In this document: in pieces, positions 11,309-23,156 of the stretch
How positions within the stretch are numbered: position 1 is the first letter of the stretch
Layout of the letters: each line of letters opens with the position of its first letter
Source of the DNA: Coenobita brevimanus
Taxonomy: Eukaryota; Arthropoda; Malacostraca; Decapoda; Coenobitidae
Direction of reading: 5' to 3'
NCBI GenBank assembly: GCA_032717465.1
Contig: CM064658.1
Location: 8,626,332-8,690,331 of the forward strand
DNA length: 64,000 nucleotides
The notes under the pieces: model-generated
The model's input: the letters and a program-made list of their open reading frames with translations, nothing else
Told to the model about the DNA's origin: nothing
Databases searched by the model: none
Position numbers and translations under genes: made by a program

Positions 11309-11364
11309 CAGGTCAAGTGGTGGGAGTTTGAAAACCTGGAGTCATATTCACAAAACTTCCTAGG

Positions 11365-12489
11365 ACTATACTCGATTTTTTTCCAGCTGATGATCCACTT
11401 TCATGGATGCGGCTGCCTGTGCACTCCTGCTGCGTGATTGGTGGGTTTCAATTTCATACCTGAAGTATTATATTTACCAAAAATAATTGTACCTTATATT
11501 CCAATTCTCATAAATGCGGTTTGCATTGTCATTGTACTATACAAACAGACATGAAACGAGAATGTATTTGTGCTACACCGAAACGGACAATGAATTTGAC
11601 GAAGTTAAATTTGAATTGAAATATTCAATGTTGCAAAAGGTAGAGTTGTTGCATCTCCCTATATTTTTTAAAAAATAAACGCATTTTCTTTTATGCGAGG
11701 AAGAAGGAACCAAAGGCCATGAACCCGCAATAAGAGTTCCCTCCAAGAGAAAAACAAAATACAAGAGAGAGCCAAATTCAAGATCCATTCATTTCGAGAT
11801 GCCTGGACACACTGCGTTTGAAAGACTGGAGATCATAGGCAGCAGGAAATGCAGGCAGAGGGAGACAGTTCCAGAGTTGACCTGTTGGTAATTATTCATT
11901 ATTTGGCTGGGTAAGTGCAAATAAAAGGTATCTTATTACTTAGGCACTTGTTGCATTAGACAATAGCACCATTCTAAGTAAATTAGCGGTTCTGTCAGTG
12001 GTAAAGTGGTGGAAGTGGGAAGGCGAATGGAACAGTCGCTATAGAGGAGGGGGGGACACGAGAGACGGCCAGGCGGGAAAAGCAAGTTGTCTCATCTAGC
12101 AAGATGTCACACTATATTATGGATCACACCTACTCCATTGCTTCGATACCTTCGCCCATATTATCCGTAAGTATATATATTTATTTATTTATTAGAGATG
12201 CAATAACTCTGCACCTAGCACAACAATAAATATTTCAATTCAAATTCAACTTCCTCAAATTCACTGTCCGTTTAGGTGAAGCACAGATACATACTCATTT
12301 CATGTCTGTTTGTATAGTACAATGACAATGCAAAACAGCATTTTTGAGAATTGAATTATAGGTACGGACAATTGTCTTTTGTAAATATGATACTTCAGGT
12401 ATGAAATTGAAACCAATCACGCAGCAGGAGTGCGCAGATGCCACATTCACGAAAGTGGATCATCAGCTGGAAAAAAAATTGAGCATAGT
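11365..12489. mobile_element. Foldback element with ~300 bp inverted arms
   Basis: The left arm (11365-11664) is matched in reverse complement by the right arm (about 12193-12489). Shared blocks include CCAGCTGATGATCCACTTTC, the CACTCCTGCTGCGTGATTGG segment and the GTACTATACAAACAGACATG segment. The ~530 bp spacer contains a LINE 3' fragment. No transposase was found. It may be a foldback DNA transposon or a MITE-like element; the superfamily is unknown. Confidence 0.75.
11672..11892 (-). mobile_element. 5'-truncated CR1/jockey-like LINE 3' end
   Basis: Shares 'gaggaagaaggaaccaaagg', 'tttcgagatgcctggacac' and the downstream GACTGGAGATCATAGG segment with the 3' end of the LINE at 23.16-24.47 kb and with the fragment at 20.03 kb. 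It is on the minus strand, in the spacer of the foldback element, and has no complete coding region. Confidence 0.7.
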
Positions 12490-13105
12490 TTGCATGTCTA
12501 TTTTTTTTACCTTCCTTATTACAAGTGCCACACACTTCAACACGAAACCACCGAAAAACAGAAGTACAAGGAATAAACCAAAATAAAAGCTATGCAAACT
12601 TTATGTATCGTGGAAATTAGGCCAAAATCGTTTATAAATACAACCCATAAACATCCAGTATCCGCCCACAATACGATTGATTTGATTTGAAGTATTTATT
12701 GTGATAAAAGTATACTTGTTGCCTCTCTTCCTCTCATCGTGCGATTTTTTTTTTTTTTTTTTCTGGTTGGTGGTTCCTAGCGTCAAAATATATTTGGGAG
12801 ATGCTGGGCTATGAATTTCTGCCCTGGTACATGCTAAACTGCAATGTAAGTTCCGGTGGGGGAGATGGACGTGCAGCAACCTCTAAAAATTCCTTGCGTG
12901 ACGTGATGTATCTGAGCGATTTTGGCGTGAATGGAAGGTTGGTTGATGGTGTTCGTTTGTCAAAATGTGTTCAGGATTTGTAAATCAACGGTAAAATGTT
13001 TTTACCTGCATCGCAAGACGCAGGGAAATTAGAGAAACATGATTTTGTGTTGTTCTCGTTCTTGTTGCAGGAGAAACCTGTGAATTAACCATTATGTGTA
13101 TATAT
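12490..13105. other. Unassigned stretch
   Basis: Contains a poly(T) run near 12746-12762 and otherwise unremarkable AT-rich sequence. The plus frame at 12801-12983 has no recognised domain. Confidence 0.3.
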
Positions 13106-13108
13106 ACA

Positions 13109-13110
<2 letters not shown>

Positions 13111-13157
<47 letters not shown>

Positions 13158-13185
13158 GTGTGTGTGTGTGTGTGTGTGTGTGTGT
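13111..13185. repeat. Compound (AT)n(TG)n microsatellite
   Basis: About 22 AT units (13111-13155) followed by about 14 TG units (13157-13185). Confidence 0.95.
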
Positions 13186-13739
13186 TGCACTGAGTAAATC
13201 GCCAGCTTGTCAAGAACGTAATAAAACAGATCATGGTGCTGAAGTGGTGTAGGACAGGTGACAATCCCACTCCCTTACCTGGTGTTAGTTAAACAACTTG
13301 CAATAACTCCTTGATGACTAAACCAGTGTCCATGCCTAAGTTGTCATTCTGGCAGGTGGGTCAGCCACCGGAACACTACACCCCTCCTAAATATTAATTT
13401 TTTATTAGTCTTCGACGCTTATCTCGCCATCTTACTCCCTCTCTGCTCTCTCACGTCAGTCTGGGTTGCCACTCATTATCAGCTTATTATCAGCTTGGTA
13501 GTGAACGTGACCTGTCCACATACGTTTTTTGCTTTTTGGCCATAGTGAATGTATCCTCTACTTTCGTCTGTCCTCTTATTCAGGAAGTTCTCATTTTATC
13601 TCTCCATGCAGTGGACTGACTCAGGATGATGATGATGATGATAATGATGATGATAATATAAAACTAATAACGATGCTGTGATGGACGTGTATCCTGTGCC
13701 TGAAAAAGAACAGTGTCTAGTAACCACATCGCTATGATG

Positions 13740-14720
13740 ACGTCTTTCACCCTCATTGTATTGCAGCCTTTCACATCACTAACACAGATGCTCACCTCCT
13801 GTACCTCACTCACAACTGAAAATACAAATCACGAACAATCTTCTCTGCCCTCATTGTAATCCAGCCTCCTCACAACATTGACCCACTTACCTCATAATTG
13901 CCTCACGCTAAATAAATACAACACACGTTCTGCCCTCACTGTAACGCCGCCCCTTAAAATACACCATAGTCACTCATACACCTTATACTCACAACACAAA
14001 TACATCTCACAAACAATTCACACCACAAAACACCTCAAGCCACTCAAGACAAAATACAACGAGCAAACAATCCATTCCACTTCAGTTTCAAAAAATAAAA
14101 ACAACACAAACAGAGAGACAGACAGTTCATTCTGCCTTCTCCCTAAAATGTCCCCTCGTACCATAACATACTCACCACAGCTACCTCACTCGCACCACAT
14201 ACAGGTGACAGAATGCTTTGGTTGTTATGTTTTGCTCGTCACACCTTAACACAATTACCTTAAGCACCTGATTCTCACAACGCACTCACCCACACTATGA
14301 CATTACACACATCAAGCACATTATTCTCACAACACACTGTTGTCCACTAAACCGTAAGACATCCACGTCAAGCAGTTTATTATCAATGCACTCTCCCCCA
14401 CTATAATGTAACACTCTCCTCAAGCACCTCATCTCAACGCACTCTCCCCAGCTATAATGTAGCACTCACTTCAAGCACCTTATCTCACAACGCACTCTTC
14501 CTCATTATAATGTGACCCACTCACTACAAGCACCTCATCTCAATGCACTCTCCCCAACTATGATATAAAACACTTTCTCAAGCAGCTCATTCTCACAACG
14601 CACTCTGCCACCAACATAGTGTAGCCTTCATACCACAAAATATTTACTCTCCTCATTCACCTTACTCTCACAACACACTCCAACCTCACTGTAGAGCCGC
14701 CTCGTCTAACTTAACGTGCT
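13740..14720. repeat. Degenerate ~55-65 bp minisatellite
   Basis: Recurring pattern of 'ctcaagcacctcattctcac', 'aacgcactctccccc' and 'actataatgtaacactc', clearest between 14228 and 14620 in five to six units. Earlier, more degenerate units start near 13740 with 'tctgccctcattgtaatcc'. The plus frame at 13878-14249 is a by-product of its low-complexity composition. Confidence 0.65.
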
Positions 14721-15780
14721 CACTTCAACCCTTCTATCCGATGATGTATTTATATTTATATTTTTGCTGTTTACAGACTATTTTACTCAGCTATGATACT
14801 CTTTCCAGTAAGAGAGGTTAGAGTATTACTAAACTAACTCCATAAGAAAAAGATATCCTTCCTGAGTTCGTTTGTGTAGCATCATCTGAATCAAGAGGTT
14901 AAGCACATCACTCACAACACAGGCATACGTTCACCATGACCCTCAAAAGATAACTTGGAACGCCAGGGTGAAGTGACAGGATTTCAGTATTTCATCAGGT
15001 TCGCGTTCAGTTGTACAAACGACCATAATTATCATCGTCAACAACAGCTATACGAGTAGTTCGTATACCATTAACAAGTTGAGATTTTCTTCCTCTTGCA
15101 GCTTGTTTCTGTAATTCAAGGGAGAATAAGATAATATTTTGGCAATGCAGCGTTTCCGTCACAGTTTTTCGTAACTACCACCATACTGCGTTCCAGTGTT
15201 AAGCTTGTTACAGCTCAGCATCCAAGACGGAGAGGGGACAGTTTTAGCTCGATAGTAGACAAAGCATACATCTTTATTCTGCCTTGCGTTCCTGTGACTT
15301 ACACTGTGCTGCCGCCACCAAGCTCAGCAGAATTGACGCGATAAGACATGGTTGCTTGTGTGTCCACGTATTCATCCTCAAGGCAGCCATTGTTGTTGCT
15401 GAAAAAGAAAAAAAAAGTGTATGCAGTGATACTTAGCATGAAGGCCACAGAGAATATTTCTGAGTAATAATGTACTTTCCTTTTCTCTAGTTTGTTTTAT
15501 TTCGTGCATCTTATATTCATATACACTACTGCACGTAATGTATATACTTATTCGAATCACAGGTGGATATTTCAAGGAAAAAAGTTTTTTTTTTTTTTCC
15601 TGTCATGAAACAACAGTGCTTGGGAAAGTTAGCACATGACACAGTAGGTATACAGAAGCGTCGCATCATGTTACACTGACATTTCATTAGCGCTGGTATT
15701 TCACAGTGGTAATTATATCTCACCAGCATTAAATTTGAATCCTTTACAGCGATGACGTATAATCTTAGTTTATTCCCACT
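14721..15780. other. Unassigned stretch
   Basis: No gene, transposon or tandem repeat recognised. Short poly(A) and poly(T) runs occur at about 15403-15416 and 15586-15598. Confidence 0.3.
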
Positions 15781-15784
15781 AACT

Positions 15785-15910
15785 CCTAACAGTAACATTC
15801 AGTTAAGGTGAGACTTATCGAAATGGAAGGGTTAGATAATAGCCTCATCCCTGCCATGGTCGGTGCAACCCAAGTATTCTGATCCAGCTAACGGCACACG
15901 ATTCAGTTCA
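15785..15910. repeat. Recurrent short repeat (TTCATTAACCCCTCC family)
   Basis: One degenerate unit: 'cagttaaggtgagactta', a GGAAGGGTTAGATAATAGCC core and 'ctcatccctgcc'. Confidence 0.4.
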
Positions 15911-16374
15911 GCTGAGAGTACCGAGTGAGCCGTATTGTTAAAAAAAAAATTAAGTGGCATCTACCCAAGCATGAAAATAAATTGTTTTGTGGTAGCAAGA
16001 ATAAACAATACATAATCGAAGTAGTAGTAGTAGTAGTAACAATAATACGTACTCTAAAACGAAAGACGTCGTCGTTCTTGCACCACTAACTCAGTCCTAA
16101 CACACTGGTGAACCAAACACTACTGAAAGGAAGTAGTAGTATACGAGTATATTGCCCAGTTATCAGCACCGCCTTTATCAGTCTATGTTAATCTGTTCTA
16201 TCGTCACCCACTCCCTGAAACTCCCGACTCTGAATGATATCGATTGGTAACGACAAGACGGCGCCGAGTGGTTTAGAATCATTAACACATCCGGTTTGGC
16301 CCTTTGAGAGTAATGACATCTCGTTCCATTATAGTATTTGTTATTTCCACACAGTTTTATGACACTTAAGAGAC

Positions 16375-16800
16375 ATCTGTTGATGGAAGGGCTCGATGTA
16401 ACCTTCATTAATTCCTCCATACAGTACTTTTACCTCTTGCTTCCACCAGATGCTTGTATTCAGTTTAGGACACAACTGTGGTAGTGAAGGGGTTAATGAA
16501 GGCTATATCCAGCGCCTGCGGTGGAAAAAGTCTCTGCCATTCTATGCAGTATTGTCTGCAGATAGTAAGAATACATTGTAAATTACGTCACAGGATTTCA
16601 GGGATAATCATTTCAGTATGATCACGTCTCCTTCGATTACATTCTTGCAATCTTCAGACGATTTTAATAAGCTTGGGGATGACTCTTCCCAGTGGTGGAG
16701 TTGGATACAACTTTCATTAACTTGTGCAGTGCTAGCGTTCCTTTAATTAAACAAAACTGTCTGGTGGTGAACTGATTGCAACAAAAAATACATCATGGGA
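16375..16800. repeat. Recurrent short repeat, inverted pair plus one further unit
   Basis: Units at about 16380-16430 and 16480-16510 face each other (GGAAGGG...CTTCATTAATTCCTCC against GAAGGGGTTAATGAAGGC). A third unit at 16655-16790 starts 'cagacgattttaataagctt' and ends with 'aactgtctggtggtgaac'. Confidence 0.45.
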
Positions 16801-16876
16801 CTGAATGGGTCAAGGGACCATAGGCAATTTTTTCTCAGCTAGCACCACTACCCTTTTTCCAACAACATCCCTGCCT

Positions 16877-16978
<102 letters not shown>

Positions 16979-17075
16979 CCAAAGATATTTTATTGTGCTG
17001 GAAGTATTAAATCGTGATAGGAAAGAGGATACTTGTGTACTGCGTGTAAGCAAAGACCTGATCGAAGAGTGAAGA

Positions 17076-17145
17076 GCGGTAGTGGTCCAGTGGTTAGAGG
17101 TCGTCTGGCGTAAGTTCGATCCTCGGCTGCCCGGAGAACATTTTT
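17076..17145 (+). repeat. tRNA-like SINE head or tRNA pseudogene
   Basis: Contains a pol III A-box-like TGGTCCAGTGG with GTTAGAGG and a B-box-like AAGTTCGATCCTC about 20 bases on. The interval is too short to contain a normal anticodon arm, so it is not a working tRNA. It is most likely a truncated SINE or tRNA pseudogene. Confidence 0.55.
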
Positions 17146-17589
17146 GGTGAATTAAATATGGCCATAACAGACTGTACTTATCCAGCACAAGACTCACTGA
17201 CATGATATGTAAACACTCCTGGTAATATAAGGCACCTGTAGTGAGTGAACCGTAGCATGTATTTAGTGAGCCCCAGCATGTATTTAAAGTGGACAGGGGG
17301 TATTAATGCCGAAGTGGTGATATGTGAAGGTATGTGTGATATAGGAAGACTGCTAGACCTAAGGGAACAAACTATTAAGCCCAAACCAAGAGATGAACGC
17401 ATAGAAAAACAGAAAATAAAAACTCTGGCCGTACTTCATTGACACTTGTTTTTACCTCCATGCCACTGTTTCGTCACGTTATGTAAGGGCAGAGGAGGTG
17501 GCAGTGATATTCTTGCATACTAACGCCTTCAGCTCAAGGGCGTCATTATTACAACAACGATTTGTCAAGCGACAGCGTGTGGTATGTTT

Positions 17590-17950
17590 TGATCGGCGTG
17601 TTTGTCGGTCTTTCTGCCTGTCTGTCTGTCTGTGTTAAGAAAACTATTTTAACAGTTTAATGAATTTTAACCAAACGTGGCGTAACAGTTGAGGGACAGC
17701 CCATGAGGAACCTTACTGTTTTCAGAGCAATAGCTCGAAAGTGAGGGTCACGGGGCTAGGTCAAGTTTTGACCCAGCAAAATCAACTTAAGCAGTTTTAA
17801 CCAAAATTTTTAGTCCGATTTTAACCAAACTTGGTACAGTGGTTGAGGGTTGGCCGGGGAGTAACCGCATTGTGTTTCAGAACAATAGGTCAAAGGTCGA
17901 GGTAACAGGACAAGGTCAACTTATGACTTCTTAACCTATTTAGCCCAAAC
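17590..17950. repeat. GGTCAAAGGTC-type repeat, reverse orientation
   Basis: Begins with 'tctgcctgtctgtctgtctg' and contains repeated 'ttttaaccaaacttggtac' and 'caataggtcaaaggtcgagg' units. These are the reverse complement of the TGACCTTTGACC-rich array at 25.6-27.0 and 42.0-46.3 kb. Confidence 0.6.
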
Positions 17951-17954
17951 TTTC

Positions 17955-19265
17955 TTATCAACTTATGATGAGATGCAGTTTGGGTTTATGTCAGACAAAG
18001 GAACCACTGACCCAGTATTCATTGTCTGACAGCTTCAGGATATACGAGTATAGGAAGGAAAGTCCAGCTGTACTTTGTGCTGATTAGGTAAAGGCATTTG
18101 AGAGAGTTCTTAAGGAGGTGGTAACGTGGGAAATGGGCTAGAGGAGTGGATGGTTAGAGTGGTTCTGGCGATATGCCAGGGTGCTCGCACCCAGGTAGAG
18201 TGAACGGAGGTTTGAGTGGTGAGTGTTCTGTATATGTTGGCATGCATCAGTTGTCAGTTTTAAGCTCTTTCATTTTTATCATGGTGCTTGAAGCTCTAGC
18301 ACATGACACTGGACTTACATGGGAGTTGTTGTATGCTGATGACTTGGAGTGGCGGAGGAAAGATCTAGGCCGTGAGGAGTTGGAGTGGAGTAAAATAGTT
18401 TGAGAGTAAACGCGGATAAAACAAAAGTGATGATATCTAGGCCTGATGACGTTACCATTAAAGAAGAGGGAGTGTGTCCATGTGTAGTCTGCCGCAAGGG
18501 TGTGAGAAGTAACTCCATCTTTGTGCAGTGTTTGTGAAGAGTGGGTGCATAAAGTAAGCTGCGAAAATAATGCTAATTTCGTGTGTGTGGTGTACTGGGG
18601 AGAGCAAGTTGAGACAGAGAGGCGGAAAAGGTTTCACCTCGCAGGAGAGTCTCTTGAGAGTGTGGAGAAATTTTGATATTTGAAGGACATAATATATGTG
18701 CTGGAGGTAGGGCTGGAACAAGCTCTGTGGCTTGAGTAAGGAGTGGTTGGTAGTAGTTCAGCAACTGCCTCTCGTGACATTGAGAGGGCTCTCCCTTCGT
18801 GCTAAGAGGTACTTACATGCAACACATTTTCGTGATGTAATGCTGTAGGGAAGTGAGGCCTGGATAGTAAAAAAGAGGGTATTCGTAGGCTTGACCGTAG
18901 AGATGATAATGCTTAGCTGGATGTGTAGTGTCCTTAAATGACAGGCCTGGAGGTTAAGGATCGTCAATGAAGAGTCAAGAGGATGGATGGGACTTCAGTG
19001 TACGAGCATTAGTGCTGCAATGAAAGAAGGGGCAGATTGAGATTATTTGGGCATAGAAAGAGGATGGAGGATGACACCTGGGTGTGGAGGGTAAGAGGTG
19101 TGAACGTTGTGGGTAGGGATGCTAGAGGCAGACCGAAAAAGACCTAGGACGAAGTCACAGGGTGTGACCAAGTGGATAAGGGACTGAACAGAGGGTCGCT
19201 AGAGACTGGGCAGCGTGGAGAGCAGCCATTAGGCAACCAAGGCCGAAGCACGCATGCATGGTAAA
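17955..19265 (+). mobile_element. Decayed LINE with RT and Cys-rich knuckle remnants
   Basis: Plus-strand translation, with many stops and frameshifts, shows QFGFMSDKGTTDPVFIV (RT fingers), GKAFERV near the first catalytic Asp (lost), HQLSVLSSFIFIMVLEAL and LLYADD at about 18328-18345 (RT catalytic motif). These are followed by NADKTKVMIS, then a Cys-rich segment CPCVVCRKGVRSNSIFVQC (18477-18533) and a WVHK motif. The end reads LRLFGHRKRMED and GRPKKT at 19120-19140. It is the same family as the remnant at 2.9-4.3 kb, is non-functional, and its clade was not determined. Confidence 0.75.
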
Positions 19266-19289
19266 GCCTTCATAAATGAACTGAAACAC

Positions 19290-19530
19290 TGAAACATATG
19301 GGCTGACCTTTAACCTTTCCCTCTGGCCTTCACCTTTGACTTTTTGTTTTCAAAATCTAAGCTGTTTATCCTTACCCTTCCCTAAACTCGTCCACCAAGT
19401 TTGGTCTAAACGGAGCAAAACTGTTTATACTGATCTTGCATGTGACCTTCACCTTCGACATATTGTCCTCAACAACAATGGGTTAACCTCTTGACTAACC
19501 ATTTACCATCCCACCAAGGCCAGTTAAAAT
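19290..19530. repeat. TGACCTTTGAC-type repeat
   Basis: About two degenerate units with 'accttcacctttgactttt', 'ccaccaagtttggtctaaac' and 'gcaaaactgtttatactga', matching the larger arrays at 25.6 and 42-46 kb. Confidence 0.6.
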
Positions 19531-19536
19531 TTGGTC

Positions 19537-19539
<3 letters not shown>

Positions 19540-19622
<83 letters not shown>
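19540..19622. repeat. (CA)41 microsatellite
   Basis: About 41 CA units, among the longest CA tracts in the window. Confidence 0.95.
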
Positions 19623-19625
<3 letters not shown>

Positions 19626-20024
19626 ACATAAAACTACCCTGCCGTCCTTTCATCCCTCACGTTTGTAATATTAATAACAATACGGAATACAGTATTGGAT
19701 TGACATGAAGGATGATCCAGTTGTGGGTTGTTTATTAATACCCTTGTAGTCTCTGTATCACGATGTATATTGGCCAGTCAAAGCAACAGTTCAAAATCCG
19801 ATGATAAGGCTTGAATTAATGGCTGGTGACTACACGAGGATCGGTAATGCAGACATTCAGGTATTGATAATTCCAAATCTTCCTGAAGAACACGATACAC
19901 AGCAGTTGCCTTAACCCATGCAGTATGATTTTGACTTTCGTAGATCCTTCATCTTACCTCTAGACGATTTTTTTCTCACTTAAGACAGACTTTTATCAGT
20001 GGTGGGGATAATGAAGGCTCTATC
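19623..20024. other. Unassigned stretch
   Basis: No gene recognised; AT-rich sequence ending in a poly(T) run, which is the tail of the adjacent LINE fragment. Confidence 0.3.
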
Positions 20025-20180
20025 TTTTTTTTTTTTTTTTTTTTTTTTAACGCAAGGAAGAAGGAACCAAAGGCCAGGAGCCAGCAAACTGTTCCAGCCA
20101 AGAAAATAAAACAAAACAAGATAACAGAGAGCCAAATTCCAGATCCGTACATTTCGAGATGCCTGGACACACTGGCACCT
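20025..20180 (-). mobile_element. 5'-truncated CR1/jockey-like LINE 3' end
   Basis: A poly(T) run (20025-20048) followed on the plus strand by 'cgcaaggaagaaggaacc' and 'tttcgagatgcctggacac'. This is the 3' end of the same family as 23.16-24.47 kb, on the minus strand. The segment beyond about 20180 differs, so truncation or rearrangement lies there. Confidence 0.7.
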
Positions 20181-20769
20181 CCATGTCGAATAATATCTTC
20201 TAAGCTGAGCGAAATCGTCTGATGGAAGCAATAATAAAGCAAAAAGGGCGCCATCGTTGTGAAAGGAATAAATCTTTGTCCATAATTCTACTCCTTCGTG
20301 AACAGCAACATGGGGGAAACAAGCTTTGTCCAGGTGTCTGACCGGTCCGCCAACCGAACCTTGGATCCTCCAGTTGTGCGACGGAGAAACCAATGCACCA
20401 CCAGTTATCGATATCGGGGTTGTGTGGCGTCAGGGCAAGCGAGCAAGGACGTGTCAAAAATCCACACACAAAATTACGAACTACAGCTGCTCGTAACAAT
20501 GATTCGTTTTGCACAGTGACAAGGAGGCTGTAGAATTGTCCCATCTCCCTATTTCTTCTTCCATAAACAAATATTAGTTACGGAAGATTCTCAGAGCCAT
20601 TTATGTATTTATATAATTATTTACTGACTTACTTGTTTAGTTGGTCAAGAAGGAAGAACAAGGAGGGCAAACTGCAGACGCTTCCCATGCCTTTTGTCCT
20701 TCTTACAGTTCAAAAGCCGAGTCACAGGAGAGAACCGACAGTAAGTTTGTATATCTAGATCGTCATTTT

Positions 20770-20905
20770 GGGGGAAGCAGGTGGTCCATTGGTTAGCACG
20801 CCCACCTAGGAACCGAAAGAACCAGAGTTTGATTCTTGGACTGGACAGACTTGAGCAACGTTGTACCCCCTCCCCCTTGTCACTGTTCACCAGGCATTAC
20901 AGTTG
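20770..20905 (+). repeat. tRNA-derived SINE, family c
   Basis: A-box-like GGTGGTCCATTGGTTAGCAC and B-box-like AGAGTTTGATTCTTGG at tRNA-like spacing, followed by a C-rich body and 'cactgttcaccaggcatt'. A second copy is at 24.63 kb; similarity extends upstream through 'agtttgtatat'. Confidence 0.7.
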
Positions 20906-21089
20906 GAGACCTGATTATAAAATCGATAATGGGGGAATATTGTTTTTTGCTTAATAATAACTAACCATCTGTCTTAATGACCCTTGTATAGTTAATAGGC
21001 ATTTATCTAAGTCATCTTCTTGTCTTCTTACCACAAACTTCAGTAGCCCTTTAAGTAAGAACACACGTATATACAGTGGCCATGTCGTC

Positions 21090-21560
21090 GCCAGAAATTT
21101 GTGTTCAGTTCAGGGGAGATTTTTACGCACTGGGGAGGTCAGATATTGTTTTCATTAGCTCCGTCCTTATAAAAGATCTTCATTAAGCTTAGTTAACTAG
21201 TCTGGTGGTGACCTGGATAAAACAAAGCAAAAACGATCATCAAACTGAAAGAAGTAACGTGTCCAATACTAAAGCACATTTTAAACTTATTCAGCAATCT
21301 CCAAATCATCTTTCTAGGCATAACAGAGACTTTTCCAGTTGAAGGAGTCACTTGTACATTCCATTAATTTCCACAGGGTGTTCTGATCTTAATAAATTCG
21401 TCTGGCAGCAGCAAGATTACAACATTCGACCCAGCGACGCCTTTGAAAGCCTGTCTTTTTCTATCTTCAGAGGATATTATGCACACGAGGGGAAACCTTT
21501 GGAACAGGGGGTTTGGCTATAACATTAATCAACCCCTCCACTACTACAGATCCATCCACA
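21090..21560. repeat. Recurrent short repeat, three units
   Basis: Units at about 21095-21230, 21310-21440 and 21465-21560 share 'cagYtcaggggagatttt', 'cattaaYYYctcc' and 'gtctggtggtgacc'-like blocks. Confidence 0.45.
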
Positions 21561-21669
21561 TTTGAACAAAACTTCTTGCAAAGGGAAGTATCAAATAAGA
21601 AAATTCGTCCTCGGGCAGAAAGGATTAATGACAATCGGGAAAGAGCCTTCAGAGAATGTACGAGTATAA

Positions 21670-21930
21670 TTGGTTTATGGGTTGAAACCTTGACCTTGCC
21701 CTTTGACCTTGACCATTCACCATTCCTTGCCTGACCTACAACAGTTCCACCAGATTTAGTCTAAATCAAATCAAAGTGTTTGACTTGACCTTGTTCTGCG
21801 TTCTTGACCTTTGGCCTATTATTCTCAAGAACAGCAGGTCAGTCCCTCGGCTGACTCTCGGCCCATCCGCCAAGTTTGGTCTAAATCAGATCCAAACAGT
21901 TTGAGCCATAGTGTTGACTCACACACACGC
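21670..21930. repeat. TGACCTTTGAC-type repeat
   Basis: Two to three degenerate units with 'ttgaccttgccctttgacc', 'ttcttgacctttggcc' and 'gccaagtttggtctaaat'. They are related to the arrays at 25.6 and 42-46 kb. Confidence 0.6.
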
Positions 21931-22884
21931 GGAGAGCGAGACAATCCACCTGCCATAATGCCACATATATGGATGTAAAAGTTAGAATTATAATACTGAT
22001 ACGGGTAGAATAAATAAATAAATAATAATAATAATAATGAAAGAAAAAATATAAGTGGCAAATGAGAAATACTGATAAGTGTAGAAGAAGGTGTAGAAAT
22101 AGACCACAGGGCAGTGTTGTTGGTGGGGAGAGACTTATACTCCCTTAAATAATGATCAGAGGTAAACAATGAAAGAAAAGGCACGAAAAAACACATGCAC
22201 AACAAAGAAAAACAAATACAAAATATTACTGACGTGCTAGGGATTTTGACTGAACCAAAGTTATATACAAGCCCGTTTATTAATACTGAGAGCTCCAAGG
22301 ACGAGCCCCAGTGTCTTGATAAATGATGATAGGATATGGCTGGCTTTTCTGTATCGTTGCTGGTTACACGTTGTTAAGTAGGATGCAGTCTCATTACATT
22401 TAATAACTACAGGTATTCCATTAACGACTAGTTCGTTACCTGGACCTGGAAACACTTTAGGGACCTGAATGTAAATCAATTGGTTGCGTGTCTTATTCTG
22501 GGGTAATGTTTGGGTGCTTTCCTTCTCAGTCACACTTGTATGTGTTTGTAATTGTCACTTGCTCACAAAATACTGCTCTCGCATGTTGGGTTATATCCCG
22601 ACACTTGTTTCTTCAACTGAAAATCACTCCATCACCAATTAATCCTTCCTCTGTCCTCCTCTTCCTTTCCGACTTTATGATAAGCCCTACAACATTTTGG
22701 GTGCTTTCCTTCTCAGTCAGTCCATTAACGTAAGTCAGGGAATTTATAGCCCGGGTAAACCTTCGCCCAGCCAGTTTTAATAACACAGCCGATAATAATG
22801 ATGCTGCAAGAACATGCTGGGACAAGCTTACCCAACATCTAATAAAACAATAGTAACCTGGTCTCCTGTCCATTTTGCATTACA
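21931..22884. other. Unassigned stretch
   Basis: Includes a short AATA-rich run near 22013-22040. The frame at 22488-22733 and its antisense have no recognised domain. 'tgggtgctttccttctcagt' occurs twice (22510 and 22699). Confidence 0.3.
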
Positions 22885-23156
22885 TAATGCCTCATTTGTT
22901 ATTGTAACTGTCGCGTGAGTACCTCTCCCTCCTCTAGGACCATGTTGCCTTGTATTTATTTGGTCTTTAATTATGTCAGTCTTGTATATATGATATTTTC
23001 CAACACATTGCCTATTATATCAAGTAGCGAGATGGGACCGTAATTTATTATAATTATGTGATAGATCTTTGCCTGTTTTATGAACTAATATAATCGTAGT
23101 AGTTTTAAGTCGTTCAGGATAGTAACCTGCTGGTACTGTAGCATTAAATATATATT
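22885..23156 (-). mobile_element. Relic jockey-like LINE, copy A (part 1)
   Basis: Minus-strand relic of an RT coding region, recognisable mainly by alignment to the better preserved counterpart at 39.5-40.47 kb. It is interrupted by the insertion at 23157-24470 and resumes at 24471-24575. Confidence 0.5.

Noticed and set aside
13740..14720. CRISPR-like repeat-spacer array
   Set aside because: Units drift continuously with no constant repeat and no unique spacers, and the context is eukaryotic.
17076..17145. Functional tRNA gene
   Set aside because: A and B boxes are present, but the distance is too short for a full cloverleaf with anticodon arm.
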